DNA of 64,000 nt from Allosphingosinicella deserti (GCF_003012735.1 NZ_PXYI01000005.1:455864-519863), one strand, 5' to 3'. Positions 47,476 through 57,022 are shown, numbered from the stretch's first letter. Translations and numbers: made by a program. Notes: generated by a model from the sequence alone, not told the origin.

Positions 47476-48090
47476 ATGCTGAAGCAGTGGATCAAAAGTT
47501 TGGCGGCGGCACTCCTCACGGACTACCGTGTCAACTGGATCGTGGCCTCACCGGCCCAGAGGGCCAGCGCGCCGGCGCGCGGTGACGTCGCTGCCGCGAT
47601 GCTCGACGACGAGGGCGCCGCGGCGCTTGGCCGAAGCCCCACCCACAAGGTGCGCAACAGCCTGTCCTACACGCGCGCGGGTTTGCAGGGACGGGTGCTG
47701 ATGCTCGGCAGCCAGATCGTTGCGATCGCCCATTTCGCCGCGTTCGGAAGCTACGAGTTCGGATCGATCTGGCCGCTCGGGGCGGAGCAGATCGCCCTGG
47801 TCGACATCGTCACCGAGGAGCGGTTCCGGGGCCGGGGCTTTGCCGCGCGCCTGATCCGCGACGCCTGCGATCATTATCAGCAGCTGGGCGTCGACAGCCT
47901 GATCGCCTTCATCTGGTGGACCAACGGCCCCTCGATCCGTGCCTTCCGCAAGGCGGGATGGACCCGGGTCGGCCTGTCCGTCGAGGTCAAGATCCGCAGC
48001 GTGTGGCTGCGCGTCCGGATCCCGCTGCAGCGCGGCGTCCTGCGTCCGACACAGGATCCGCCGATCGGCTCATGTTCGGCGCCGCGTTAG
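47476..48090 (+). CDS. GNAT-family N-acetyltransferase
   Basis: 204 aa. The acetyl-CoA-binding segment is VDIVTEERFRGRGFAARLIR, the canonical R/Q-x-x-G-x-G/A loop, preceded by the beta strand with a conserved bulge and followed by SIRAFRKAGWTRVGL, the last strand pair. The acceptor substrate cannot be deduced. ATG 47476 was chosen as the first start after non-protein-like sequence; the ribosome binding site is weak (GAGCGG). The last four bases overlap the convergent halogenase gene. 47257-47475 is intergenic and shows no other gene. Confidence 0.78.
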   Translation: MLKQWIKSLAAALLTDYRVNWIVASPAQRASAPARGDVAAAMLDDEGAAALGRSPTHKVRNSLSYTRAGLQGRVLMLGSQIVAIAHFAAFGSYEFGSIWPLGAEQIALVDIVTEERFRGRGFAARLIRDACDHYQQLGVDSLIAFIWWTNGPSIRAFRKAGWTRVGLSVEVKIRSVWLRVRIPLQRGVLRPTQDPPIGSCSAPR

Positions 48091-49589
48091 CTCGCAACGA
48101 ATTTCTCGACGAATTCGGCGTGACTCGGCATCACGTCGACGCACTTCGCGATCACCGTCTCGATATCGCCGAGGAACTTGAGCAGCTCCGCGTCGCTTCT
48201 GAGATCGACCAGCGGATCGTGGCGCCGTGGGATCACGCCCTGGCCGATCAGCACCTGGATCCAGCTCTCCTCGCTGAACAATTCCTCGTCCTCGCGGAAG
48301 ATGCGGCCGTTGGCGGCGAACAGGTGGATCTTGCGGCGAAGCGTCTCCGGCACCTCCATGTCGCGGACATGGCGCCAGAACGACGTGTCGTCGCGCTCCG
48401 TCGCCTTGTAATGAAGGATGATGAAGTCGCGGGTGCGCTCATATTCGAAGTCGGTCTGGCGGTTGAATTCGGCGATATTCTCCGGATCGAAGCTTCTGTC
48501 GGGAAACAGCCTGGCAAGCCGGATAGCCGCCGATTGAATGAGGTAGAGGCTGGTCGATTCCAGTGGCTCCATGAACCCGGCGGCCAGGCCGAGCGCAACG
48601 CAGTTGCGGTTCCAGGTCTTGCGCCTCTTGCCGGTGACGAAGCGCAGGCGATTCGGCTCGGCGAGCGGCTCCCCGTCGAGGTTGGCGAGCAGGATTCGCT
48701 CGGCCTCCGCCTCGTCCATGTAGCGGCTGGCAAAGACATGGCCGTTGCCGGTGCGGTGCTGGAGCGGGATCCGCCATTGCCAGCCGGCGGCACGGGCCGT
48801 GGCGCGCGTGTAAGGCGTGAAATCGTCGGAGCGGCTGCACGGCACCGCGATCGCGCGATCGCAGGGCAGCCAGTGCGTCCAGTCCTCGTAGCCGGTCTCG
48901 AGCGCCTGCTCGATCAACAGGCCCCGGAAGCCCGAGCAGTCGATGAAGAGATCGGCTTCGATCCGCTCGCCGCTCGCCAAGGTGACCGCCTCGATGAAAC
49001 CGTCCTCGCTGCGCAGCGATACGTCGACGACCTTGCCCTCGGTGCGGATCACCCCTTCGCGTTCGGCGCGGTCGCGGAGGAAGCGGGCGTAGAGACCGGC
49101 ATCGAAATGGTAGGCATGGGCGATATGGCCGAGCGGCGAATCCTTCATCTTCGCCTGTGCGGGGATGAAGCGGTTGTGCAACGCGGCCGCCGTATTGATC
49201 GAATAAGCGGCGAAGTCGGAGGCCTTGCCCATCGCACGGGCCTTCAGCCAATATTGATGGCAGCGCAGCCAGCCGAGATCCTGGCCGATCACGCCGAAGC
49301 CGTGGATGTAGCGCGATCCCGGCCGCAGCCAGTCGTTGAACTGGATGCCAAGCTTGAACGTGCCCTTGGTCTGCCGCACGAACTCGCGCTCGTCGAGATC
49401 GAGCAGTTCGTTATATTTCTTGATCGCCGGGATGGTGGCTTCGCCGACACCGACCGTCCCGATCTCCTCGCTCTCGATCAGCCTGATCTCGTAAACGCCC
49501 TGGAAGAGGTGGGCGAAGAGCGCGGCCGTCATCCAGCCGGCGGAGCCGCCGCCGACGATCAGGATCCGCTTCAGCGCGCACTCGTCCAT
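48087..49589 (-). CDS. Flavin-dependent halogenase, tryptophan halogenase (PrnA/RebH) family
   Basis: 500 aa, a two-component FADH2-dependent halogenase that forms HOCl or HOBr and chlorinates or brominates an aromatic substrate. Key residues all present: GGGSAGW at 13-19 (FAD binding), Lys79 (GTFKLGIQF) at the catalytic Lys position of PrnA and RebH, WQWRIP at 270-275 (WxWxIP motif) and Glu344 in EPLESTSLYL, matching the second catalytic residue. GGGGGGAG precedes ATG 49589. It is the third gene of the TBDR-GH3-halogenase operon (25 bp after GH3). Halogenases placed beside TBDRs, such as BrvH, take free indoles, so tryptophan is not necessarily the substrate here. No flavin reductase gene is in the window. 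Confidence 0.92.
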   Translation of the reverse strand: MDECALKRILIVGGGSAGWMTAALFAHLFQGVYEIRLIESEEIGTVGVGEATIPAIKKYNELLDLDEREFVRQTKGTFKLGIQFNDWLRPGSRYIHGFGVIGQDLGWLRCHQYWLKARAMGKASDFAAYSINTAAALHNRFIPAQAKMKDSPLGHIAHAYHFDAGLYARFLRDRAEREGVIRTEGKVVDVSLRSEDGFIEAVTLASGERIEADLFIDCSGFRGLLIEQALETGYEDWTHWLPCDRAIAVPCSRSDDFTPYTRATARAAGWQWRIPLQHRTGNGHVFASRYMDEAEAERILLANLDGEPLAEPNRLRFVTGKRRKTWNRNCVALGLAAGFMEPLESTSLYLIQSAAIRLARLFPDRSFDPENIAEFNRQTDFEYERTRDFIILHYKATERDDTSFWRHVRDMEVPETLRRKIHLFAANGRIFREDEELFSEESWIQVLIGQGVIPRRHDPLVDLRSDAELLKFLGDIETVIAKCVDVMPSHAEFVEKFVAS

Positions 49590-49614
49590 GCCACTCCCCC
49601 CGCTTCGAGACGGC

Positions 49615-51591
49615 TCAGCCGCACGCCTCGGGCGCCGGCGTGAAGGTCAGCGCCGAGACCGCCTTGGGGCTGTCGTAGCGCAGGCCGTAGCCCGGCCGGA
49701 AGAGAATCGTGCCATTGACGGTGGAGGTGCAGGCGTCGCCCGGCCAGGCGAACGGCAGGCTCCCGCGGAAATCATAGGCGATGCGGCCATTGCCGTCGCG
49801 CAGCAGCAGGTCGGCAATGCCGGCGGCTTCCGTCCCCGGCAGCCAGGCCGCGACGAACGCGTCCGAACGGTTGAGCAGGTCGTTGGCATAGACGGTCCGG
49901 CCCGAATAGAAGATCGTCACCACCGGCGCGCCGCGGCCCGAGACGGCGTCGAGGACGGCAAGATCCTCCTTGTACCGGGCGCTGTGCTGGAGCGGCGCCG
50001 GCCAGTCGATGTCGCCATTATATTCGGCATAAGGCGTCTCGCCGATCACCGCGATGACGGCCGTGTATTTCGCCGGGTCGACGCCCGCACCGGTTTCGTT
50101 GAACTCGACGCCATCGGCGCCGAGCGCCTCGCGCAGCGCGGCGAGCAGGGTCTGGCCGGTCCCGAAATCGGCATTTGTGTTCTCGGTGCCCTGCCAGGTG
50201 CGAGTCCAGCCGCCCGACTGATTGGACAGGCTGTCGGCGCTCTTGCCGACGACCAGCACGCGACCGCCCCGGCGAAGCGGCAGGACGGCGTCGTTGTTCT
50301 TGAGCAGCACCAGAGATTCCCGCACCGCGCGTCGGGCCAGATCGCGTGCCTCAAGCGCATCCGCCCTGCCGTTGAACGCGCCGGCGGCGGGCAGGCGCTC
50401 GAACAGGCCGGCACGGAGCTTGACCCGGAGGATGCGGGTCACCGCGTCGTCGATCCGTGCCATCGCGATCCGGCCGGCCTTCACGTCGGCGACGGTGTTG
50501 GCGATGAATGCGCGCCAGTCCTCCGGGACCATCACCATGTCGACGCCGGCGTTGATCGAGGCGGGGCAATGAGCCTTGGTGCAGCCCGGCACCTGCTCGA
50601 TCGCATTCCAATCGGAGACGACGAAGCCGTCGAAGCCCATCCGTCCCTTCAGCGCGTCGGTCAGCAGGGCGCGGTTGCCGTGCATCTTGCCGCCGGCCGC
50701 GCCGGAGCCCGCGTCGGTCCAGCTGCTGTACGATGCCATCACCGTCTGCGCGCCCGCGGCGAGTGCGCTATAATAGCCGGCACCGTGGACGTTGATCAGA
50801 TCAAGGCGGGAGGTGCGGGCCTCGCCCTGGTCGTTGCCGTGCACCGTGCCGCCATCGGCGAGATAGTGTTTGGCGGTCGCGACCACGTCGCCGTCGCCGG
50901 TCAGCGTGCCCTGGAGTCCGCGCACTGCTGCCGCCCCGTACAGGCGGACGAGCGCCGGGTCGGATGAGAAGCTTTCATAGGTCCGTCCCCAACGCTGATC
51001 CTGCGCCACCGCGAGCGTCGGTGCGAACACCCAGCTGATCCCGGTCGCACGCGACGCCTTCGCGGTGGCGCGGGCGATCTCCTCGACCAGCTGCGGATCG
51101 CGGGCGGCACCAAGGCCGATATTGTGCGGGAAGACCGTCGCGCCGAGGACATTGTTGTGGCCGTGAACCGCATCGGTGCCCCAGATCAGCGGGATCTTCA
51201 CCTTCGCATCCGTCTGCATTGCGGCCGCGTGGAATGCCTGCGCAAGATCGGCCCATTCCTTCACCGTCGCATGCTTGTTCATGGCAGGCCAAGCGCCGCC
51301 GCCGTTCAGCACCGATCCGATATGATATTGGCGGACCTGGTCGGGAGCGATGTAGCGCACGTCGGGCTGGGTCATCTGCCCGATCTTCTGCTCGAGCGTC
51401 ATGCCGGCGAGGATCGAGGCGATGCGGCGCTCGATCTTCGGATCCCGGCCTACTGCGCTCTTCACCGCCGGCCAATCGGCGAGCGGCTTGGCCGTCGCCG
51501 GTGCGGCCGGCCTGGGATCGACCGCGCCCCCCGCTGCGGCGGGCAGCGCCAGGACAGTCAGCATGGCCAGGGTCAGCCGCGAAACGCCCAT
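49615..51591 (-). CDS. GH3 beta-glucosidase / exo-beta-glucanase, secreted
   Basis: 658 aa with a signal peptide (TLAMLTVLALPAAAGGA). The GH3 N-terminal barrel includes IPLIWGTDAVHGHNNVLGAT, AKHYLADGGT and nucleophile Asp in DGFVVSDWNAIEQ; the C-terminal alpha/beta sandwich is seen in RAVRESLVLLKNNDAVLPLR and VLVVGKSAD. It resembles ExoP-type glucan glucohydrolases, which are often about 830 aa; the C-terminal accessory domain of those is absent here. It should cut glucose from beta-1,3/1,4/1,6-glucan oligomers in the periplasm after TBDR uptake. GGAGAA precedes ATG 51591. Second gene of the operon. Confidence 0.92.
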   Translation of the reverse strand: MGVSRLTLAMLTVLALPAAAGGAVDPRPAAPATAKPLADWPAVKSAVGRDPKIERRIASILAGMTLEQKIGQMTQPDVRYIAPDQVRQYHIGSVLNGGGAWPAMNKHATVKEWADLAQAFHAAAMQTDAKVKIPLIWGTDAVHGHNNVLGATVFPHNIGLGAARDPQLVEEIARATAKASRATGISWVFAPTLAVAQDQRWGRTYESFSSDPALVRLYGAAAVRGLQGTLTGDGDVVATAKHYLADGGTVHGNDQGEARTSRLDLINVHGAGYYSALAAGAQTVMASYSSWTDAGSGAAGGKMHGNRALLTDALKGRMGFDGFVVSDWNAIEQVPGCTKAHCPASINAGVDMVMVPEDWRAFIANTVADVKAGRIAMARIDDAVTRILRVKLRAGLFERLPAAGAFNGRADALEARDLARRAVRESLVLLKNNDAVLPLRRGGRVLVVGKSADSLSNQSGGWTRTWQGTENTNADFGTGQTLLAALREALGADGVEFNETGAGVDPAKYTAVIAVIGETPYAEYNGDIDWPAPLQHSARYKEDLAVLDAVSGRGAPVVTIFYSGRTVYANDLLNRSDAFVAAWLPGTEAAGIADLLLRDGNGRIAYDFRGSLPFAWPGDACTSTVNGTILFRPGYGLRYDSPKAVSALTFTPAPEACG

Positions 51592-51674
51592 CGAAGTTCT
51601 CCAATCATGTCATTGCTCGTGCCGCGCATCGGCAAAGAAAGTGGCCCGCCACAAGGCTGCGGCGGGCCGGTTCG

Positions 51675-54563
51675 TCAGAATCGGTAGTTGAAGCCGAGCA
51701 GGAATTGCCGGCCATATTTCTCGTAGGTTTCGAGCAGGCTGGTGCCGTCCGACGTCTTGGTCCCGCCGCTGTCGAGCCCGAGCCGGGTCCGGTAGGGGGA
51801 GTCGGTGAGATTGTTGACCTGGAAGAGGATTCCGAGGCCTTCGAGCGACCCGCTCTCGAACGTGTAGCCGATCTGCGCGTCGACCTGCTTGTCGGCGAGG
51901 ATCTCGGTGAAACCGCGTGTTGCGAACAACTGCACCACCTCGCCCTTGAAGGCGGAGCGGTAACGCTGGCTGATCCGGGCCTGGAAGCCGCCGCGCTCGT
52001 AATAAGCGGTGAGATTGTAGATCGTGCCGGACAGGCCGGGGATGCGAACCTCCTGCCCGTTGTCGGCCGGGTTGAGGTTGGAATCCGTCAGCGACAGGCT
52101 GCCGATGAAGCCGAGGCCCCGCAGCGGGTCGAACACTGTACCGAGATCGATCGCGCCGCTGAACTCGACGCCCTTGATCGTACCGCCGTCGCCATTGGCG
52201 GGGAGGGTGATCTGGCCGATCGGACTGATCACGATGCCGGCCGGGATCGACGAGGCCGTGGTCGGCAGCGGAATCCCCGAGAAGTCGAACAGATCGGAGC
52301 GCTGGTAGATGTAGGTGTCGAGCTTCTTGTAGAAACCGGCGACCGCGAAATAGGTCGTGCGATCGACATACCATTCGTAGGCGACGTCGAGCGCCTTGGC
52401 CCGCCACGGCTTCAGATTCGGGTTGCCGCCTGAGGCCGACCAGGGATTGACCGTCTGCCCGGGCGTGCAGGGCTGACCGGTGCAGACCAGCGCGTTGAAC
52501 CCGGGCGTGACGTTGGCCCGCATCTCGTCCATGCGCGGGCGTGCCATCGTCTTGGATGCGGCGAAGCGCAGCCGGTGGCCGCCGCCGAGATCCCAGATCA
52601 CGTTCAGGCTGGGGAGAATGTCGGTGTAGCTGTCGCCGGCGGAGCGCAGCACCGGGACGATCGGCTGCCCCGGTTCCAGGCCGTTGATCACCACGCCGGT
52701 CGATCTCTGATCCTGGTTGACCATCTGGACGCCGATATTGCCGCGCAGGTTGCCGGCGCGGAAATCGGCCTTGACGAAGGTGGTGACGACATCCTCGCGG
52801 ATGTCCCAATTCTTGTCGAAGTAATTGGCGTCGAGGATGGGTGCGCGAGTGTAGTAAACGTCGAGCGCCTCGGACATGTCGACGCTCAGCACCGGGCCGA
52901 AGCCGACCCAGTCGAGATCGGTGGGATCGACGAGATATTGTGAGTCGACGAGGGCCTGCTGGCGGCCCCCCTTCAGGAACAGATCGAAATCGTCGACCCG
53001 CTTGGTCTTGGTGCGGTGGGTCCAGTTGACGCCAGCGCTGATCTTGCTGAGGAATCCGTCCATCTCGTGGCTGAGCTCGGCGTCGATCGCGCCGATGCTC
53101 TCCTCGACGTCTGGGAAGCGGATCGCGCCGTCATGGCCCCAGCCGCCCCAGGGGGCACGGTCGCCGAGCGACACCTGCGCGGCGTCGGCGTAGTTGAGGC
53201 CCGGATCGTAGCTCGGGTAGCCGTCTTCGGCGAGTTCGAAGCCGATCGTGTCGAACGTGCGCCCGACATCCCCTGTGGCGGGCGTGACTCCGCCGATGCC
53301 GCGGCCGTAGCCGGCATAGGTTTCCAGGATCTGCTCGCGCCGCTTGTTCTTCGAATAGGACAGGTCGAGCTCGAACATCGTGCGCTCGTCGAGCTTGAAC
53401 TCGTTGTTGAGACCCGCCGAGAAAATTTCGTCGCGCCTCGTATTGTGGTCGTTGCGGAGGATCGGAACGCCGTTGCGCAGCGTCCCGCCGGTCGCGATCA
53501 GGGAGCCGCCGCGTGTCTCCGTCGTGACGTCGGAGAATGTGGCGTTGTCGGCGAAGCCGTTGGAGAACCATTGGGCGCCGCGGGTCGTCTCCTCCTGCCG
53601 GAACTTGGAATAATACAGGTCCAGCGTCGAGTGGACGGTCTCGTCCGGCTGCCATTCGATGATCGCGATTCCGGCGTCGCGGCGATTGAGCCGCGAGGTT
53701 GCGAACACTTCCTGGCCGTTGAGGAGCAGGGCATTGGCGGCGGAATCCGGCGTCACGGCGGAGCCGAAGGCCTCATAGCCATAGGCCTTGTAATGCCGGT
53801 TGGCGGAAGGGGAATCGAGGTGGGCATAGCCGAGCGCGATGCCGAGCGTGCCGTCGAGGAACTTGTCGATATACGAGATGCTGGCGCGGCCGCCCCAGTT
53901 ACGGACATCGTCGTTCAGCCGGTCGCCCTCGGTCTTCTCGCCGCGGATGTTGACCGCGACCGTACGCTCCTTGAAGTCCAAAGGCCGCACGGTGCGCAGA
54001 TCGGCGGTGCCGGACAGGCCCATGCCGGAGATCTCCGCATCGGGAGTCTTGTAGATGACGACGCTGCCGAGCAGCTCCGAGGGATATTGATCGAACTCGA
54101 CGGCGCGATTGTCGCCCGAGCTCGCCTGCTGGCGGCCATTGAGGAGCGTCGTGGTGAAATCGGGTGCGAGGCCGCGGATCGAGATCACCTGGGCGCGACC
54201 GTTGACGCGCTGGGCGGCCAAGCCGGGCAGCCGTGCGATCGATTCCGCGATGCTGACGTCGGGCAGCTTGCCGATATCCTCGGCCGAGATCGCTTCGACG
54301 ATCGACGTCTCCTGCCGCTTGAGATCGATCGAGCGGGCGAGGCCGCCGCGGATGCCGGTGACGATGATCGCCGTCTCGCCGCCCGCATTGCCCTGGTCGC
54401 CCGCGGGTTCGGCATTGCTCGCCTGCGCTTCGTCCTCGGCCGGTTCCGTCACGTCCTGTGCCTGCGTGGCCGATGCTAGCGAGAGCGCCAGCGCCGAAAG
54501 TGCGGCGCCGCCAAATTGTCCGAGCCGTGGCGCTCGCGTGCGTGCAGTGTGGCGTCGTTTCAC
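51675..54563 (-). CDS. TonB-dependent receptor of the beta-glucan locus
   Basis: 962 aa. GTG 54563 was chosen because GAGGGGGG stands 5 nt upstream and the result is a normal signal peptide (ALSALALSLASATQAQ). The plug follows (ETAIIVTGIRGGLARSIDLK, then AISAEDIGKLPDVSIAESIA and VISIRGLAPDFTTTLLNG). The barrel ends FLLGFNYRF. There is no STN domain, so control is likely by the LacI regulator and not by surface signalling. It leads the operon with GH3 and halogenase. The twin operators lie 87-127 nt upstream of the start. The neighbouring GH3 and GH30 genes suggest uptake of beta-glucan oligosaccharides. Confidence 0.92.
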   Translation of the reverse strand: MKRRHTARTRAPRLGQFGGAALSALALSLASATQAQDVTEPAEDEAQASNAEPAGDQGNAGGETAIIVTGIRGGLARSIDLKRQETSIVEAISAEDIGKLPDVSIAESIARLPGLAAQRVNGRAQVISIRGLAPDFTTTLLNGRQQASSGDNRAVEFDQYPSELLGSVVIYKTPDAEISGMGLSGTADLRTVRPLDFKERTVAVNIRGEKTEGDRLNDDVRNWGGRASISYIDKFLDGTLGIALGYAHLDSPSANRHYKAYGYEAFGSAVTPDSAANALLLNGQEVFATSRLNRRDAGIAIIEWQPDETVHSTLDLYYSKFRQEETTRGAQWFSNGFADNATFSDVTTETRGGSLIATGGTLRNGVPILRNDHNTRRDEIFSAGLNNEFKLDERTMFELDLSYSKNKRREQILETYAGYGRGIGGVTPATGDVGRTFDTIGFELAEDGYPSYDPGLNYADAAQVSLGDRAPWGGWGHDGAIRFPDVEESIGAIDAELSHEMDGFLSKISAGVNWTHRTKTKRVDDFDLFLKGGRQQALVDSQYLVDPTDLDWVGFGPVLSVDMSEALDVYYTRAPILDANYFDKNWDIREDVVTTFVKADFRAGNLRGNIGVQMVNQDQRSTGVVINGLEPGQPIVPVLRSAGDSYTDILPSLNVIWDLGGGHRLRFAASKTMARPRMDEMRANVTPGFNALVCTGQPCTPGQTVNPWSASGGNPNLKPWRAKALDVAYEWYVDRTTYFAVAGFYKKLDTYIYQRSDLFDFSGIPLPTTASSIPAGIVISPIGQITLPANGDGGTIKGVEFSGAIDLGTVFDPLRGLGFIGSLSLTDSNLNPADNGQEVRIPGLSGTIYNLTAYYERGGFQARISQRYRSAFKGEVVQLFATRGFTEILADKQVDAQIGYTFESGSLEGLGILFQVNNLTDSPYRTRLGLDSGGTKTSDGTSLLETYEKYGRQFLLGFNYRF

Positions 54564-54649
54564 GTCATCCCCCCTCTTCGCGGCCATCTTTGTGCCGCTT
54601 ATGGTTCCTCCGCGTCGCACGCGCCGGTTCGTTGCCGGAGTCGTGTGCC

Positions 54650-54665
54650 TTGGAAGCGCTTCCAA
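54650..54665. promoter_or_regulatory. LacI-type operator O1
   Basis: TTGGAAGCGCTTCCAA is a perfect 16-bp palindrome with the central CG and GCGC core typical of LacI/GalR sites. It lies 87-102 nt upstream of the TBDR start and is identical to O2, 25 bp away. Confidence 0.85.
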
Positions 54666-54674
54666 TATATTAGT

Positions 54675-54690
54675 TTGGAAGCGCTTCCAA
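54675..54690. promoter_or_regulatory. LacI-type operator O2
   Basis: A second identical TTGGAAGCGCTTCCAA. The 25-bp centre-to-centre spacing places the two sites about 2.4 helical turns apart, so they face partly different sides of the helix. The lacI gene ends 30 bp upstream. Confidence 0.85.
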
Positions 54691-54719
54691 GAAGAATCGC
54701 GAGGAAGGTGTAGCGAAGC

Positions 54720-55769
54720 TCAAGTGCGCGGAGATGCTGCGGATTCGCGCTCCACGATATGATGGGGAATGAGGTCGAGCGTGGGCCTGGCGGGACGCCG
54801 CTCCCGGTCGGTGACCGCCTCGATGGCGAGTTCCGCCGCGCGGCGCCCCATTTCGCGGATCGGCTGATGGACGGTGGTCAGCGGTGGCCAAATGATCTCC
54901 GACACCGGAGTGTCGTCGAAGCCGGTGACCGAGATGTCGCGCGGGATTTCGAGGCCGCTCTTGTGGACGGTGAGGGTCGCTCCGGCGGCCATGTCGTCGT
55001 TGGCGCAGACGAGCGCCGTCGGCCGCGGCGAACGGGCGAGGATCGCCTCGGCGCAGGCGATACCCGAATGGAAGGTGAACTTGCCGCGCTCCACCACGAC
55101 CTCGTCGGCGGGCAGGCCCGCTTGCTCGAGTGCCTTGAGGAAGCCTGCGAATCGTCCTTCGGCGGAGACATGGCCTTCGATGCCCAGGATGAACCCGAAG
55201 CGGCGGTGGCCGAGCCCGATCAGATACGCGGCGATGTCGCGGCCGGCCTCGAAATCATCGATGCCCACCGACGGCGCGACCGCGCGGCCGTCCGGCCCCG
55301 CCGAGATCGAGACCACCGCGGCGCCGCCGGCGCGCACCGCGCGGATCAGCGCCACGTCATCGGAGAAAGGCGGGGTGAGGATGACCCCTTCATAGCGCCC
55401 GGCGGCGAGCAGCGCGCGGACGCGCACGCTGCGATCGGGGGCATTCTGATTGATGTTGTGATTGGTGAGATGGAAGCCGTGTTCTGCGCAGGCGCGCATC
55501 GCGCCGAGCTCCAGGCCGGCATTGTAATAAGAGTTCGGCTCGGTATCGAGGTTGGAGGCGTGGACGAGGGCGATCTCGCGCTTGGCGCCGCTCGCGAGGC
55601 TGCGCGCCTGCTCGTTGACGCGGTAGCCGAGTGCGTCGACCGCCTGCATGACCTTGTCGCGTACCTCCGGCCGGACGTTCGGCCCCTGGTTCAGCACGCG
55701 CGACACGGTCGTGCGGCCGACGCCGGCAACGCGGGCGACATCATCGATCGTCGGTTTCTCGCCCGCCAA
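54720..55769 (-). CDS. LacI-family transcriptional regulator
   Basis: 349 aa from TTG 55769 (GGGGGA 5 nt upstream), giving AGEKPTIDDVARVAGVGRTT directly at the HTH, as is normal for the family. Longer forms from 55787 or 55850 would add residues, and the last would overlap the MFS gene. HTH at about 6-25, hinge VNEQARSLASG, and a periplasmic-binding-protein-like ligand domain (GIDDFEAGRDIAAYLIGLGH, CANDDMAAGA, VTGFDDTPVSEIIWPPLTTV). It follows the sugar MFS gene closely and sits just before the two operators of the TBDR operon. A sugar derived from beta-glucan, such as glucose, gentiobiose or laminaribiose, is the likely inducer. Confidence 0.9.
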   Translation of the reverse strand: MAGEKPTIDDVARVAGVGRTTVSRVLNQGPNVRPEVRDKVMQAVDALGYRVNEQARSLASGAKREIALVHASNLDTEPNSYYNAGLELGAMRACAEHGFHLTNHNINQNAPDRSVRVRALLAAGRYEGVILTPPFSDDVALIRAVRAGGAAVVSISAGPDGRAVAPSVGIDDFEAGRDIAAYLIGLGHRRFGFILGIEGHVSAEGRFAGFLKALEQAGLPADEVVVERGKFTFHSGIACAEAILARSPRPTALVCANDDMAAGATLTVHKSGLEIPRDISVTGFDDTPVSEIIWPPLTTVHQPIREMGRRAAELAIEAVTDRERRPARPTLDLIPHHIVERESAASPRT

Positions 55770-55798
55770 GCCCGTCCCCCGTTGCAACTCCTCCCGTC

Positions 55799-57022
55799 TT
55801 AATGCGCTCCGCTCGACAGTGACAAGCGGCGACCGTGGGTGCGCGTGCACAGCAAGGCGAACAGCAGGATGTAGGCATAGGCCGCAAGCGGCACCGCGAA
55901 GGCGAGCGCGAGGCCCGAGCGGTCGGCAATCTGGGCCGCGATCAGTGGAACCGGCGCCCCGAAGGCGATGCCGAGGCAGAGCAACCCGGAGGTGGCGGGG
56001 ATCGGCGCATCCGCCCGTTCCAGCGTGAGGGCGAAGATGGTGGGGAACATGATCGCGTTGAACAGGCCGATCGACAGCGCCGCATAGGCGGCAATCGGAC
56101 CAGTGGTGACCAGCACGGCGGCGCAGAGGCCGGCTGCGATGGTTGCCGCGCCCATCAGCAGGCGTGCCGCGGGAAAGCGGATCATCAGCAGCGCCCCGAT
56201 CAGCCGCCCGGCAAGCGCGCCGCCCCAGTAGATGTTGGCGAGGTAAACGCCCGCCTCGGCCAGCGGGATTCCGAGCCGCTCCGGCGCGGACAGGAAATTG
56301 ATCATGATGCTGCCGATCGTCACCTCGGCGCCGACATAGACGGCGATGGCAAGGGTGCCGAGCAGCGCCCAGCGCGAGCCGAAGGCCGCCAGGAGATCCC
56401 GGGCGGAACTCGCGGGAACATCGGCAGCCGCGGCCGCGATGCCGCCCCGTGCAAGCCGGACGCCGCCGGCGAGCAGCGCCAAGGCCGAGGCGAGCACCAG
56501 GAACGCATTCTGGATCGCCCCGAGATCGTGCAGCCCGCCGCCGAGGATCAGGCTGGCGCCGAAATGAACGCCGCAGACCACCCCCAGGGAATTGAAGAAT
56601 TGCGCCAGAGTCAGCCGGAAGTGGCTGCGCTCCGGCGCCCCGGCGGACGCGGCGATCGGGTTTGCCGCGACCTGGAGCGCCGTGATCCCGCCTGCGGCAA
56701 CGAACAGGCCGGCGAGGACGAGGCGGTAATCGTGAACGATCCGGGTCGCCTGGATGATCAGGCAGCCGGCAATCATCGCCCCGAGGGCCGCAAGGATGGT
56801 GTTTACCGATCCGAGCCGCGCGAGCAGGGCGGCGGCGGGAAGCGAAACGAGGCCGAATGCGACGAAGGAGACGAAATGCGTGAGCAGCGCCTCGGTGTAG
56901 CTCAGGCGGAAGATCTCGCGCAGGGCGGCGACGAGCGGATCGTTGTTGGCGGAAAGGAAGCCCCAGGCGAAGAACAGGGAAGTGACCGGGACGAAGGCGG
57001 CGCCGGGGCTTCGGCCCGTCAC
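55799..57022 (-). CDS. Sugar MFS transporter, FucP/GluP-like
   Basis: 407 aa, 12 predicted membrane helices, inner membrane. The opening TSLFFAWGFLSANNDPLVAA is the signature of the FHS family (fucose, glucose/galactose:H+ symporters). GTG 57022 overlaps the GH30 stop in a GTGA arrangement, so translation is coupled; the frame extends nearly 900 bases upstream but only as an Arg-rich shadow of GH30. It presumably carries glucose or short gluco-oligosaccharides released by the periplasmic GH3 and GH30 enzymes. The lacI gene follows after about 29 bp. Confidence 0.88.
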   Translation of the reverse strand: MTGRSPGAAFVPVTSLFFAWGFLSANNDPLVAALREIFRLSYTEALLTHFVSFVAFGLVSLPAAALLARLGSVNTILAALGAMIAGCLIIQATRIVHDYRLVLAGLFVAAGGITALQVAANPIAASAGAPERSHFRLTLAQFFNSLGVVCGVHFGASLILGGGLHDLGAIQNAFLVLASALALLAGGVRLARGGIAAAAADVPASSARDLLAAFGSRWALLGTLAIAVYVGAEVTIGSIMINFLSAPERLGIPLAEAGVYLANIYWGGALAGRLIGALLMIRFPAARLLMGAATIAAGLCAAVLVTTGPIAAYAALSIGLFNAIMFPTIFALTLERADAPIPATSGLLCLGIAFGAPVPLIAAQIADRSGLALAFAVPLAAYAYILLFALLCTRTHGRRLSLSSGAH

